Below, piece by piece: positions 1 to 14,489 of a stretch of DNA of 60,000 nt. Made by a program: the position numbers and the translations under genes. The stretch spans positions 19,422,931 through 19,482,930 of the forward strand of contig CAIIXF020000003.1 of assembly GCA_903813345.2 (NCBI GenBank). Reading direction: 5' to 3'. Below the pieces are notes generated by a model. That model worked only from the letters and a program-made list of their open reading frames with translations, searched no databases and had not been told where the DNA came from. This DNA comes from Owenia fusiformis. Its lineage: Eukaryota > Annelida > Polychaeta > Sabellida > Oweniidae. The first letter of the stretch is position 1, and every line of letters begins with the position of its first letter.

Positions 1-158
1 GTTACTGTCTTTGTCAGTCCAAAAATATAAACATTAAATGTATTTTACATTACGTGAACAGTATAAAATGTAAATACAAACAATGTAAACATAAACACAT
101 TCAATGTAAACACTACTGAAATAAAATTCATTAAAAAAACATTAAATGATGTGCTTAA

Positions 159-2207
<2,049 letters not shown>

Positions 2208-2918
2208 ATCTTCCATAAACAAGAACAAAATTCTGATTGTATTATAAGCCACTTTTTCTCAAGTCTTGTAAATATTGCAAAGCATTTCCCGAGAGACCTA
2301 TCAAATCTTCTTGAAATTTACTGATTTCAATGGAATTTTGAAAATTTCAACAAGACCTGTCATTTGTAGATGGCTGCAGAATCATTGATATTCAAATCCA
2401 TTGGATGGGTCTGTTGATGAAATTACAAGGAATTTAAAAAGGTGGGAATGTAAAGTGGCTGCCTTGAAAAACCCTGCTGATAATTGAAACATTTTTACCT
2501 AGACTCAAAAATAAAAAAAGTTCACCTGAAGGCAAATGACATTAAGACATGAAATAGTTGGAATCAGTCAACCAAATCTGAACATTTGGAAAATAAGAAG
2601 TCCTCTTGAAAGGTCAAGATAAAAGAGTTGTATATGTATATGTTCAAACCACAATGTTGTCTCTGTAATCAATATTGCATTGTATCATTGGCGTGTTAAA
2701 TTATATCACAAAGAAATGTATGATATATTGTGCGAAATGGAAATGCTTATACTGCAGTATATGTATAAGGCTAATGGACTATTTCAATCCTTAAGTGTCC
2801 ATTTGTCAGTAAGTTTATGTATACTGTGTATACTATGTTTTCATTTTAAAACCAACACCTTTGTGAGGGTACATTCTGTTTATAACGATAGATTAGGCCT
2901 CAACCAAAGTATTTAAAA

Positions 2919-3240
2919 ATGAAAGTCCTTAAAGGGGTAACAAGGCCTGTAGAGAGAAAATTCGAAAAATGTATGAATAAACTATCAATTTCAGCATTAA
3001 GAAGTGTAAATTCAGTTCAAAACTTCTATAAAGGGATTCCCACTAATAGATTTTTAAGATCCACCACGTTTCAAGAGGAATATCAGCTGAAAAAAATGTT
3101 CATCCAGGGGGTTTCTTTGGAGATAATAAAAATATATGTTAGCCTTGATGAAATATCCAAACTTAAATATGTTTTGACACTGGTCCATGATCGCTGAATG
3201 GCCTCTGCACTAATTGTTGCACCTTTAAATTTTCACCTCT
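2919..3240 (+). repeat. Dispersed repeat copy, related to 21660-21760
   Basis: The end of this stretch (about 3160-3230) closely matches 21690-21760 in the same orientation: both read AAACTTAAATAT, TTTTGACACTGGTC, ATGATCG and TTGTTGCACCTTTAA in order. A 92-aa open frame here ends KLKYVLTLVHDR and the other copy ends KLKYILTLVYDR. The shared tail may be the remnant of an element's coding end or may be chance conservation inside the repeat. No family was recognised. Confidence 0.5.
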
Positions 3241-4239
3241 TAATTATTCCATATTTTGGGGTTCGGCGTGGAGGACTCCGATTAAGAAACCTTTTCCTGC
3301 CAGTAATACTCAACAAAGCACATTATCATTCCTTTACTTAATAATTACCAAGTCCATGGTCCATACGGAATGCTAGAATGTTTCCTATGTACAGAACATC
3401 TTAAATAAATGTAATTTTGTAATGTAGATTTGATGTTTGTTGTTGGATCTATTTCAATTCCTTAAAGTTGTATGTGAAAACTCTAATATTTGAAAGGTTG
3501 ATAATTAACCCTTTGTATACAGACTGAGGAGTATTGCTTTTAAAAGAACTTATGAGAAATAGTTGTGAATAAAATGTTTGAAAATTGCCTATTTCGGGTA
3601 TATTTGCTTAGGCCATACGAAGTACTATACATTGTTTAATGTTTAACGTCACTTCCATTCTATGATTGAAAAGAAAAAAATTGAAGTACCTATACAGTAT
3701 ACATCTACTCATAACGAATCTGAATAACAATTAAATCTTCACAATTGCGATTTTAGATAGATACTGTAATAGTGAAAGTTTCCACATTGGAAACAGTTGG
3801 CATCTCTCTTTGAATGTGTTATTATGTGGTATTTCACTACTGAATGATATAAAATCCAAACAGAAATATGAGTGAAACTAAGATTAAATTGGTTTTTCAC
3901 CTCCCACCCTCCCCCTGGAGTCCCATACTTTAACCGAAGATGGGCACTTGGTCACTTTCATAAATTGTTTGAGCACGTGCATCGGTGCCCAATTGCTTCC
4001 AACTACGAGCCCGTTCCTGGGTTTAGTACTAGGTCTAACTAAAGGAGATGTACACAATTGACATCACATGTTTAAAACACCAATAAAAACCTCGTTGGTA
4101 AATCATTTATTTATTTAGGTACATAATTATTTACTATTATTACAGTTTTACATAAGTTTACCCATTAATATAACATAAAACGTTTATTTGTATTTAATAA
4201 ATAAATATAAGTTATGGTGGTTGAATCAAGGAACAAAAG

Positions 4240-4618
4240 TCTTTTCTGGGTCACTGCGAATGGCATGATTTCCTCGAGTCTCTTCAGTTGCAAGGCAACC
4301 ATACTGGGACCGATTCGTGTCGCTCCACTACTGCCCTTGGTGGGGGCTCGCTACCATACTGTATGACTCCCGGCGTCTCCTATAGCCCGTCAGTGGAGGA
4401 ACCAACCTACAGTCTCACAATCTGTCTCCGGCAAGAGTGGCCAGAGAACCCGCCCAAGCCAAGGGCCGGCAACCGGTTGGACCTTCGGACCGAGTGTCCT
4501 GTAGAACTATGATCTAGAACGCCGTACCTGCGACTCGAACGTGGGACCTCCGTATCCCTCGGGACGCTCGACCACAACCTAGCCCCCTAACCGATGAGGC
4601 CACACTGCTCAGGTGTCA
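4240..4618 (-). mobile_element. tRNA-derived SINE
   Basis: Read on the minus strand, the element starts with a tRNA-like head. An A-box-like TGGCCTCATCGGTTAGG lies at about 4586-4602 and a B-box-like GTTCGAGTCGC at about 4530-4540, about 55 bp apart as in tRNA promoters. A GC-rich body (4290-4500) then contrasts sharply with the AT-rich surroundings. These are the internal RNA polymerase III promoter marks of a SINE. The outer limits are estimated from the composition change. No target-site duplication could be fixed. Confidence 0.7.
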
Positions 4619-5629
4619 ACACTAGTCAAAAATGTAATATTTGTTGTAATATTTTGCTTGAATGAACATGGCTTAGTTATTACAAACAATGAGGCTTACA
4701 AACGTAAAATTGGTATTTATTTGAATACTTTATGCTTCGTTTAAACAAAATCTGTTAATTTATTGAAATTCCAGTTAATGAATTAATAACATCGATCATA
4801 ACGAAAAACGTATGTTTTAAATATAATTATATTTCTACGTTGTTTTGGTACGATATAGAATACATTCGTGGTGTTTGTGTTGTCACCATATCAACGATAT
4901 ATGCGTACTTGAAAAATTACGTGAAACCAGAACTTTAACCCGGAATTGAAGGGTTTGTAAAAATATAACATATCTCATGGAAAACGTATGCAAGTACTTG
5001 TTCACCATCATACAATTCCTTTACATATGTGAGTCTGTTGAATGACGGTCATTAGATACTTATGAGAAATTATATACATACTGAGCAGTTCAGTGATTAT
5101 AATTAACCTAGTTATCCACAACGAAATCAAATGACAATTATTTGAAAATATAAAACTAATTCATTCAACAAAATTTATTTCCACAGGGGCAATATTAACT
5201 TGAATGAGGTGCACTTGATCATAACTGATAGTACGATAAAATTAAATTTAAAGATTGTTACAGATATCATATTTAGAGAGAGATGAGCTAGGCCTAACAA
5301 GTAACATCCCTTCATTACAAAGCTGTTCTAATTATTTGATTGGAAAAAATGTTTGACACATGACAACATAAGCTTTAGATATTTGCAGTTTAATATAACA
5401 TTTATTATTTAGAAAAATCCAATGCTGATAAATAAAATGTACAGGCAGTTATATTTATCAATATTAATTTCATGAAGCTAAAGACTCAGACAATTCAATC
5501 CTGAGAATAAATGATTGATTCTCAATCAAAAGTTATAAATGTAAAATGTACAATCAGCACATTGAAATATTGAAAATCATTCCATTGAGAATCCCAGGAA
5601 TTGATGTCATAAACAAGTCATTTACATGC

Positions 5630-5725
5630 AAAATGTCATCACCTGGCATCTGTTACAGATGCCTCACACTGTCCACCAAAATAGTTGGAGAGTATTACAT
5701 ATGCCACCACTCTTGGAGGTGACAT
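5630..5725 (+). mobile_element. Short MITE of the ATGTCACCACC family
   Basis: The ends are ATGTCATCACC and GGAGGTGACAT, degenerate inverted copies of the termini seen in three other elements of this window (21936-23388, 31901-32262, 53570-53684). The body has the shared words TTACAGATGC and AAAATAGTTGGAGA. This is the shortest copy and has no coding capacity. Confidence 0.6.
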
Positions 5726-5937
5726 AAAAATAAAAATTTACATGGCTGTATGCCAATTCAGACACTGATTATAATAGGACTACATCATACCATTACAGCT
5801 ACATTTAATTAATTACATAGAATTACGACCTTGATGAAAACAAATATTGAGATTATTGGAGTATTTTTCAGATTATTCATTTACATTGGATTTATCCACT
5901 GATTCCACCACTCGAGGCACATTAAATCTACCTCAAA

Positions 5938-6180
5938 AACATTTGAAGATTATCTCAGGATGAATCTAGCTCCAGATTTTCTCAGGATGCATCTAGCTTC
6001 AGATTTACTTAGGGTGAATCTAGCTCCAGATTTATCTGATGGCGAATCTAGCTCCAGATTTATCTGAGTGCAAATCTAGCTCCAGATTTATCTGAGGGCA
6101 AATCTAGCTCCAGAACTATCTGAGGGTGAATCTAGCTCTAGATTTTATCTCAGGATGAATTAAGCTCCAGATTTCTCCTA
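5938..6180. repeat. Minisatellite, unit about 30 bp, about 8 copies
   Basis: Units share the core AATCTAGCTCCAGATTTATC followed by TGAGGGTG-like bases. Copies differ by a few substitutions, so the array is not freshly expanded. It is intergenic. Confidence 0.85.
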
Positions 6181-6392
6181 CAATGCAAAATTACAACAGA
6201 GAAAATCCAAATGATTTCTAAGATTGTACAAAATGAGACAGTGTTTATTATGTCAAAATGTACAAACTCTTTGAGGTTAAATTGTCTCTCGAGATACATA
6301 GAATAAACAATAAATGGTAGATCTGAAATACAGATACGGCATATAATTTAATCATGCACATATAGATCATTTAACACTTTGTCTTACTCAAC

Positions 6393-6478
6393 ACTCAAGA
6401 TCACATTTACACATCTTTCATTCAAGATCACATTTACACATCTTTCATTCAAGATCACATTTACACATCTTTCATTCG
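6393..6478. repeat. Tandem repeat, about 29-bp unit, three near-perfect copies
   Basis: The string CAAGATCACATTTACACATC followed by TTTCATT occurs three times in a row with almost no divergence, implying recent expansion. Confidence 0.85.
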
Positions 6479-6689
6479 ACATCATTTACATTTTACAAAT
6501 TATAGTTGAAACATTGTTATTGTAGTAATTATGAAAGTATCAAAGTCTAACAATTTTCTAGAGTAGATATTTCTCAAATGATGTCAACATTTTAGTCCAG
6601 GATTCAGGCACATTTGTGCATACTCCTCTCATGTTTTTCTCACATGGAAAATACCACAAAGAAGGGAGAATGCACGTCCGATGTAGAAT

Positions 6690-6833
6690 CCTGGGGGCCA
6701 TTAACAGAAACTTCATAAAGTTACGAATTCGTAAAGCCCATTGTTTTCTAACTGTGACATCATTATATCCATGGTAACAACAATTGATTTACGAATTCGT
6801 AACTTTATGAAGTTTCTGTTAATGACCCCCTGG
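6690..6833. mobile_element. Palindromic MITE (hairpin element, about 144 bp)
   Basis: The left arm begins CCTGGGGGCCATTAACAG and runs through AACTTCATAAAGTTACGAAT. The right arm is its inverse complement and ends CTGTTAATGACCCCCTGG. The arms are about 43 bp and the loop about 55 bp. There is no ORF, so this is a non-autonomous element or other mobile palindrome. Confidence 0.75.
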
Positions 6834-7146
6834 TACTTTGGACTGTTGACCCAAGCAAGTATCGGTCACTGTACAGTTTTGTTTGACACATAATTATTAA
6901 GTTCCTCTTCTGTCTTAGAGGTCTATTCACAAGGAATATAACACAGTACTGTAATATACGTTTCATATGGCATATTATCCTGAATATTTCTGTTCTTTGA
7001 AACGGTTCCTCTTAGTTCAATGAATGGATTATTTCTTGATATCAGCATTGCATAACTGTTTTGTAATCCATCGATTGCTACTGCTCCAGGGTGTGACTCA
7101 CACTGATGTATTTACAACTGTTCTCTGTCTATGTACACATCCTCCG

Positions 7147-10100
7147 CTATGATGAAGGTGGGGCATAATTACTGCAATTTGATTGGATCCATGGATGTAC
7201 TAATACACCCTCTAGTGGTAGTCTCTTTGCTGGGTCATGACGCAATAACTGGAAATATAACATTACTGGTTTAATTTATGCATCTTTGTAACATTTACAA
7301 TGCAGAGTACATGTAATACATATAACTAACCTCAACAACAAAGAATATATAATACATACATGTTTTCCGATTTACTTGGAAAGAAGTAGTTTAGTGTGAA
7401 TCCACGGGGTACCATCGAATAATTTTGGCAACGTACCGGAGAACGACATTTTACTAAGAAATGGCAATAATTTAGCACAATATATTTTTTAACTCGAGTT
7501 CTACTTTGATTTTGACAAAAGTAAGTATTCCATGCAATGGCTATTTCATTCATGAGTTTGAAGGAATTCTGTTGGAACCCAGTTCTGATCAAGTACGAAG
7601 TTATTGAAATCGGCGCAGTCGGACTTTACTCCGAAAGATGGTTTTTCGATTATAACTTTTTACAACATTTAAGTATAGACTTTTGAAAAAAGTACAGAAT
7701 AGTCCTTATACTATTGAATAATTCTGTTATTTCTGATTCACACGACTCTGATTTGTTTAATTAAAAAAAAAGTTTTAAAAATATTACTTAGGAACGTAAC
7801 CGGAGCTGGGAACGTAACCGGAGCAGATCAGTTGAATTATATAATTTAAAGACCAATATATGATTTAAAGCATATATATTATTTACAAACACATATGAAT
7901 GTTAAAATGAGCATTTATTACCCTTCACTTACAGGAAAATCAATGCATGGCAATTAGTATAAATTAGAAATTAATTAGAAATTAGTCTAACAGAGTGGGT
8001 TCTAATAGTTCGCTGAACAAATACAATGGGTGAAATCAAATGGAATTATTTGCTTACTACATTTAATCACTTCATTCTCCATACAATGATTGTTCTATGT
8101 TTGATAGCCTTTCTAAGGTAAGTGCACTTATGCATGGTAAATACCAAATTTAATTTTTCACAATGGATAAATTGTTTTCTTTAAATAAAATGTAATAAAT
8201 ACGCATTCGAACAATCCCGTATGTTTTTAAATTTGTATGTGCTTTAAATCTGTAACGGGGCGAGTGTAAGGCCCGTGGGTGGCAAATAAAAGTAACAGAT
8301 AACTAAAGTTAAAATATATAAAATAGTCTATTTCAAATAAACTTCAAACGTTCTCTGTACAATCTACATTATCATCTACCTCTAAGCAACTACTGAGGCT
8401 GGGCCAACACCCAAACTCAGCTACATGTGAGTGAATGCTATTATATGGAATACAAAAACAGTACGAGACAATCACACCATGAAAAGCTAAAAATTGCTTT
8501 AAATAAAGGAAGATAAAGTAGAAAGTATACAAAAGAATTGAAAACATTGGAATTAAATATTTGAAACACTGGTGTAAAGTAATGAAGGGACCTGTTAAAA
8601 TGACATGGATGGGGATTGGTCAATATGAAAAGTATAAATATAAACAATGTGAAAATGACCATGTTACAAATCATATATTTTAATTTTTTTTATTAAATAA
8701 TTCAACTGATCTGCTCCGGTTACGTTCCCAGCTCCGGTTACGTTCCTAAGTAATATTTTTAAAACTTTTTTTTTAATTAAACAAATCAGAGTCGTGTGAA
8801 TCAGAAATAACAGAATTATTCAAAAGTATAAGGACTATTCTGTACTTTTTTCAAAAGTCTATACTTAAATGTTGTGAAAAGTTATAATCGAAAAACCATC
8901 TTTCGGAGTAAAGTCCGTCTGCGCCGATTTCAATAACTTCGTACTTGATCAGAACTGGGTTCCAACAGAATTCCTACAAACTCATGAATGAAATAGTTAT
9001 TGCATGGAATACTTACTTTTGTCAAAATCAAAATAGAACTCTAGTTAAAAATATATTGTGCTAAATTATTGCCATTTCTTAGTAAAATGTCGTTCTCCGG
9101 TACGTTGCCAAAATTATTCGATGGCACCCCGTGGAATCAGGTATCTATAAATATCAGTTTCTGATATTGAAAACACTAAATTGGACATACTTTTGTGATA
9201 AGGTCTCTAGCTCCTTCTGCGACGTAACTGGGAAATCTGAGGTCAACTTTAGAAATGCGTCTGTATGTCTCACTGTGACCATCGGCTTCAAAAGGAGGTT
9301 TGCCAACAAGAAACTCGTAGCAGAGAACTCCAAGACTCCAAAGATCAATCTTCTCATCGTGCATTTTTCCTTCAATCATCTCTGGGGGGAGGTAGTCAAG
9401 GGTACCACATAGTGTAGCACGCCTGGAAAAGGAGAAAATATATCATGCAGTGTGTGAAACAATGAGACCATCTCTGGTCGAGGAGAGCAACACAAATGGT
9501 AGCACATCTGGTTTATGAAGATAATATATCATGGAGTTACATGAAACAATATGGTGTATGCAACTAAATGTCAATGTAGATCACACCATGGATTGAAGTA
9601 GTCTAAAATACAGTATCTAATTGATGATGAATTAGTGATATCCCCACATTAGAATAAGCTGCTAAATGTTGAAAATCTGAAAATTACATGCAAATTAGGA
9701 TTCAACACCCTGTATCTGAAGTTGAATCATTCTAATTAAGAAATCTTAACTACTAACCTCGAAGAAGGGGCATGGACTGACCATCCAAAGTCAGCTATTT
9801 TTAGTTCACCACGTAGACCAAGTAGAAGGTTCTCTGGTTTGATGTCTCTGTGAATAACCTTCTTGCTATGGCAATACTGTAGTGCTGAGGCTAGTTGGTG
9901 TATATACTGAAAACAGAAAATATCCACTAAATGAAAGGCCAGGTCTCATAGTAGGCTGTGAGTGGGTTATTAAGACCAAGATTCATCAATGGGCCACGAT
10001 GGAACCATTGCTTACTAGATGAGCGATTTAAGGTTTCAGGAATATAGTTTGTTTAGATAGTTTTATATAAACATGTCAAAATGTTTCTTACTGTTGCAGT

Positions 10101-13100
10101 GCGCTTTTCCTCAAATCTGTTGCATTTCTGTAGTTCTTTGTAGAGCTCACCCCTGGGAGCGTATTCCAGGATGAGGTAGACTCTAGTGTTGTCATAGAAA
10201 TAACCATAGAGCCGTAAAATGTGTTGATGTCTACAATCAAGATGAATTGCGATTATAATTTCATTTCAACCTAGTGACATGTTGTCACTTTGAATTTGAC
10301 TGAATATGAATTTGGCCACGAACAGCTGTTGTGCTGATATGTTCACTGGCTCGTCAATGAAACGTCATATGTCCAAGAATATACAAATGATGTGATTAAT
10401 AAAACATATTTGGTATAAAGCTGAAGTATAGTTTACAAATACTGAACCAGTTACAAGCACTGAACCAGTATTCACTTTTGAGAGTTTTGGCGAGTTTCTT
10501 TTTTATGAAAACTGTTACCTGAGATGTGACTGTATTTCAATCTCTCTCCTCAGCTGATGTTCAACCTGTGCCTTCTGAAGCTGAGACTTAAACAGCACCT
10601 ACAATACAAACATGCCACTCATAAACCCAATTATTCAGACTATTTTTGTGCTGTTTATGGCAATGAGAGAACACAACAAACCAGGTTCAGGTTTAGATTA
10701 AGATCTAAGGGTCATCACTGAATTCTGGGTTTTCCCTCCTCTTGTTCTGCTAAAGATTTTTTCTTAAGTGAGACAAAATATCAATTTTATAATTCATACA
10801 AAAATTATTTCATTTCAGGTTGAGGCAAGCCTCTTTGGAATTTCAAGTTAGCTAGTTCAAGTGGGTGTGTCACTTGATTTAATGCTGGGGGAGATCCTTG
10901 GAAAGATATTAACTTGTAATTAAACAGACTGACCTATGAATTCTTAATAATGATTCTGTGATATGGGACCAAAAGAAGCATTCACATTGTGGGGTGTTCA
11001 AATTAGATATATAGGTTGTACTGTAGTATTACCTTGAGTGCAACTATGAATTTGCTCCTTTTCTCCCTGGCCAGATACACATTGCCAAACTTGCCTTTAC
11101 CTAGCGGTCTTCCTATGTCAAAGTTCTCAAGAGTCCACCTTTTCCTGTAAACAAAACAATTCAAAATTCATTTATAAAGGTAAAAACCTGTCTAATCCAA
11201 ACCAGGGACCAGCCCAAAGTGTTCAGATTGGCAAGAAGTATTAACATTTATGTAAAATCTGTAGATCTGTAGTCTGGGACCAAAAAAAGAGTTAGATTGA
11301 GAGGTCTTCAAATAAGAGGTTTACAGATTAGGGTGGTCCAAAATATGGCGAAAAACCAACTTTGTTTCAGATCATCTTCCTCATTTCACTTACTGTTGTC
11401 CATGACCTAAAACACCTGCACACCAAATTTTGAGACCCAAATCCCATGGGAAATTTACCCACGCTTCGACTGAAAAATTCGGTTATTTCATGATTTTTTG
11501 CTATTTTCGATAAATTGTCATCTCCCTTTTCCTGGTATAATATGTTTCTATTTTTTCATAATAAACATTTTTGTAGCACTCTTTATTACTTCATAATTCT
11601 AGGAACCCATACACCAAATGTTGAGACCCAAATCCCATGGGAAATTTACCCACGCTTCGACTGAAAAATTCGGTTATTTCATGATTTTTTGCTATTTTCG
11701 ATAAATTGCTATCTCCATTTTCCTGGTATAAAATGGTAGATGTCTTTTCATAATAAATATTTTTGGATGACTCTTTATTACTTCATAATACTTAGGAACC
11801 CATACATCAAATTTTGAGACCCAAATCCCATGGGAAATTTACCCACGCTTCGACTGAAAAATTGGGTTATTCCATATACAATACAATACATCTCTATTTT
11901 CCTGGTATTATATGTTTCTATTTTTTATAATAAATGTTTTGGGAGGACTCTTTATTACTTCATAATACGAGGAACCCATACCCCAAATATGCACCAAATT
12001 TTGAGACCCTGGCCCCATGAGAAATTAATTCATGCTTCAACCAGAAATTTGTGATTTTCTGCGAATTTTCTCCTATTTTCAATAGATCAACATTAATCTT
12101 ATATTTAGTTTTTAAACATTTTAGGAGGACATTAATACGTTCTTAATACTAGGAACACATACATTTAATATGTACCAAATGTTTAGACCTGAACCCCATG
12201 GGAAATTCATGTTTGCTTTGATCATATACTTTTGATTTTTGTCGTTTAGAGCACCATATCATCGTTGTGTGATGTGCAATTTGTAATAAATTGTATTACA
12301 CGTTGTCTTAATTATCCTGTCTGGCCTTACATACGTTACATCGTGAAAGATGGTTATATAGTACTTTAAGGCAATTCCTTATTTTCAGTTTTAATGGCTT
12401 CCTAATTGGAGCCCCGTGTTTTTTCAGGAACACATAACTCATTCCATTCAGATGCACAAACAGTGTATAAACATAGCACATAGTACATTATAGAAAATTA
12501 CTAACCATCAACTAATAATCTAAATACATATTTGAACTCAGTGTAAAATTGAAAGAGCTGACCAAGTATGGAATGAGTTCCAGAAATAACATTGGACTCC
12601 ACTTAAAATTTCTGAACATACAGAATTACCTTAGTGTTTCTCATTGCTCTTCCTATCTTCTACATTGTGTACTTTCAGGGCATGAACATTTTCAGAGAAA
12701 TGACAAAGCTCAGTGGAAGCTCGAATCCCTTGAAGATTTGGTACAGGCTTACTGGTTACAACAGAGACCATGCCATTGATACATTGATCAATCAAAAAAA
12801 AATTTCTCCAAAGAAAATCAGATTTGATATTTGACCTTACCCTGCAAAGATGTGAGAAAGAATATGACATCTCACACAAATCCAAACAAAGTCCTGTGAT
12901 GTATCCCTACTGACACCAACAAACCAAATCTTCAAGGCATTTGAGTTGCTGTCGAGTCATCACTTCTTAATATTAACCACAGTATATAAATGTACAAGTA
13001 AAAGATCCTAAATTTTCCCCAAACTACTGAATTTGTCGCCTTTCAATAAGACTTAAAGTCTTGATATTTAGGTGTTTCTTTGGATTAAGAAGGAATTACC

Positions 13101-14388
13101 ATAATGTTTATTAACATATTATGCCCCTAAAACAGACATCATAAGCTATCATAAGCACCAGTTTTCAGTCAAAGCATGGGTAACGTTCTCATTGGATTTG
13201 GGTCTCAAAATTTGGTGGATATTTGGTGTATGGGTTTTTAGTATTATGAAGTAATAAAGAGTCCTCAAAAATGTTTATTATAAAAACATATCGTACCAGG
13301 AAAATGGAGACAGCAATTTATTGAAAATCGGAAAAAATGTGAAAATCACAATTTTTCAGTCAAACCATGGGTAAATTTCCCATGGGATTTGGGTCTCAAA
13401 ATTTGGTGTATGGGTTCCTAGTATTATGAAGTAATAAAGAGTCATCCAAAAATATTTATTATGAAAAAATAGAAACATATTATACCAGGAAAATGGAGAT
13501 GTAATCTATTGAAAATCGGACAAAACTGTAAAAATCACAATTTTTCAGTCAAAGCATGGGTAAATTTCACATGGGATTTGGGTCTCAAAATTTGGTGTTT
13601 GGGCTCCTAGTATTATTAAGTAATAAAGAGTCCTACAAAAATGTTTATTATGAAAAAATAGAAACATTTTATACCAGGAAAAAGGAGATGGCAATTTATC
13701 GAAAATAGCAAAAAATCATGAAATAACCGAATTTTTCAGTCGAAGCGTGGGTAAATTTCCAGTGGGATTTGGGTCTCAAAATTTGGTGTGCAGGTGTTTT
13801 AGGTCATGGACAACAGTAAGTCAAATGAGGAAGATGATCCAAAAGAAAGTTGGTTTTTCGCCATATTTTGGACCACCCTATTACAGATATGGCAGGTTTT
13901 ACTACATCTTTATATATAGCCACAGGCCATAAGGACAGTAGGATATACACACAATGGAACAAGATGTCATTATAGCTTAATCTATTTTGTATTGAACTGA
14001 GATAAAGGAAATGTCTATTTAATGATCTACATTGATGGTTTGATTAATATGCTCACTGGATTCCAGCTGATATGATATGGAGAATTAAAGTAGACAGATC
14101 TAACATCATACTTATTGGATATATCTCACATCTGGGAAAGTTCAAAGATAAAATGGTTAAAATAATTCTATGTGTTTTCAAAGCCAATTCATGACTGTGA
14201 TAAGCGTTACACCAATATAATTGATTTTTTACTTACATGTCAGATGTGGTATCTTTTTCAGTTGTAGATTTTTCAGTTGCAGGTTTTTCAGAAGTTGTAG
14301 ATGCAGGCTTTTCATATGTTGAAGAAGCAGTCTTGATCTGACCCTCCTGCACAGGGCGCAATGGGACTCTGGTCTCTTTATCCGTCAT
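7147..14388 (-). CDS. AURK: Aurora serine/threonine kinase, complete, 321 aa, seven exons
   Basis: A mitotic kinase acting at spindle poles, centromeres and the midzone. Coding exons on the minus strand are 14388-14237, 11144-11033, 10598-10519, 10230-10092, 9906-9758, 9422-9191 and 7248-7147. They sum to 966 nt with every junction in phase. The N-terminal extension is short (about 50 aa, Thr/Ser/Lys-rich). The kinase domain shows the glycine loop LGKGKFGNV (65-73), Lys88 in VALK, HRD at 180-182, DFG at 200-202, T-loop RRATLCGT with activation Thr214, then LDYLPPEM. It ends VLVHPWI plus a 12-residue tail. Gly124 (LYGYF) matches Aurora A, the TPX2-binding form, while RGELYKEL with Arg141 and Glu143 matches Aurora B. 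That fits an unduplicated ancestral Aurora. A splice acceptor just before the ATG (about 14404) implies an upstream non-coding exon. Introns 1 and 6 carry large mobile elements. Confidence 0.95.
7398..9138. mobile_element. Foldback element with 443-bp inverted arms, in the last Aurora intron
   Basis: The arms 7398-7840 and 8696-9138 are inverted copies of equal length and match throughout with scattered differences. Outer ends read TCCACGGGGTACCATCGAAT and its complement; inner ends carry two tandem GGAACGTAACCGGAGC copies. The spacer of about 855 bp has only short ORFs and nothing recognised. No target-site duplication is clear. The element fills most of the intron between exons 6 and 7, starting about 50 bp from the exon 6 donor, so an inverted-repeat hairpin would form in the nascent transcript. 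Confidence 0.85.
11329..13880. mobile_element. Non-autonomous hAT-like element with 8-bp target duplication
   Basis: The element begins TAGGGTGGTCCAAAATATGG and ends with the exact inverse complement. It is flanked on both sides by TTACAGAT (11321-11328 and 13881-13888), a perfect 8-bp duplication. Eight-base duplications and TAGGG-type ends are typical of the hAT superfamily. The inverted match runs several hundred bases inward. It is made of tandem units of about 185 bp containing TTTTGAGACCCAAATCCCAT, about five copies on the left (11417-12210) and about four on the right (13150-13800). No transposase is visible. It lies in Aurora intron 1. Confidence 0.85.
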
Positions 14389-14489
14389 CTTTTAGCTAAC
14401 TCCTGAAGAAACAATGATAAACAATTTAGATTTTAGAGGTGAACAGCTTTTAACTAAAGTACCCACTAGATCCTATTGATATTACATAA

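Larger units (their letters stand above)
2208..7146. other. Intergenic region between SPT16 and Aurora kinase
   Basis: SPT16 and Aurora point towards each other, so this interval holds both 3' UTRs. It contains a dispersed repeat (2919-3240), a SINE (4240-4618), a small terminal-repeat element (5630-5725), two minisatellites (5938-6180 and 6393-6478) and a hairpin element (6690-6833), each listed separately. I see no gene in 3241-4239, 4620-5629, 5726-5937, 6180-6392 or 6480-6690. Those stretches are AT-rich and show no convincing coding or structured signal. Confidence 0.6.

Noticed and set aside
4288-4512. 74-codon frame
   Set aside because: Lies wholly within the GC-rich SINE body on the strand opposite to the element.
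12549-12885. Short frames in the centre of the hAT-like element, considered as transposase remnants
   Set aside because: No DDE, BED zinc finger or hAT dimerisation motif is visible; too short to support.
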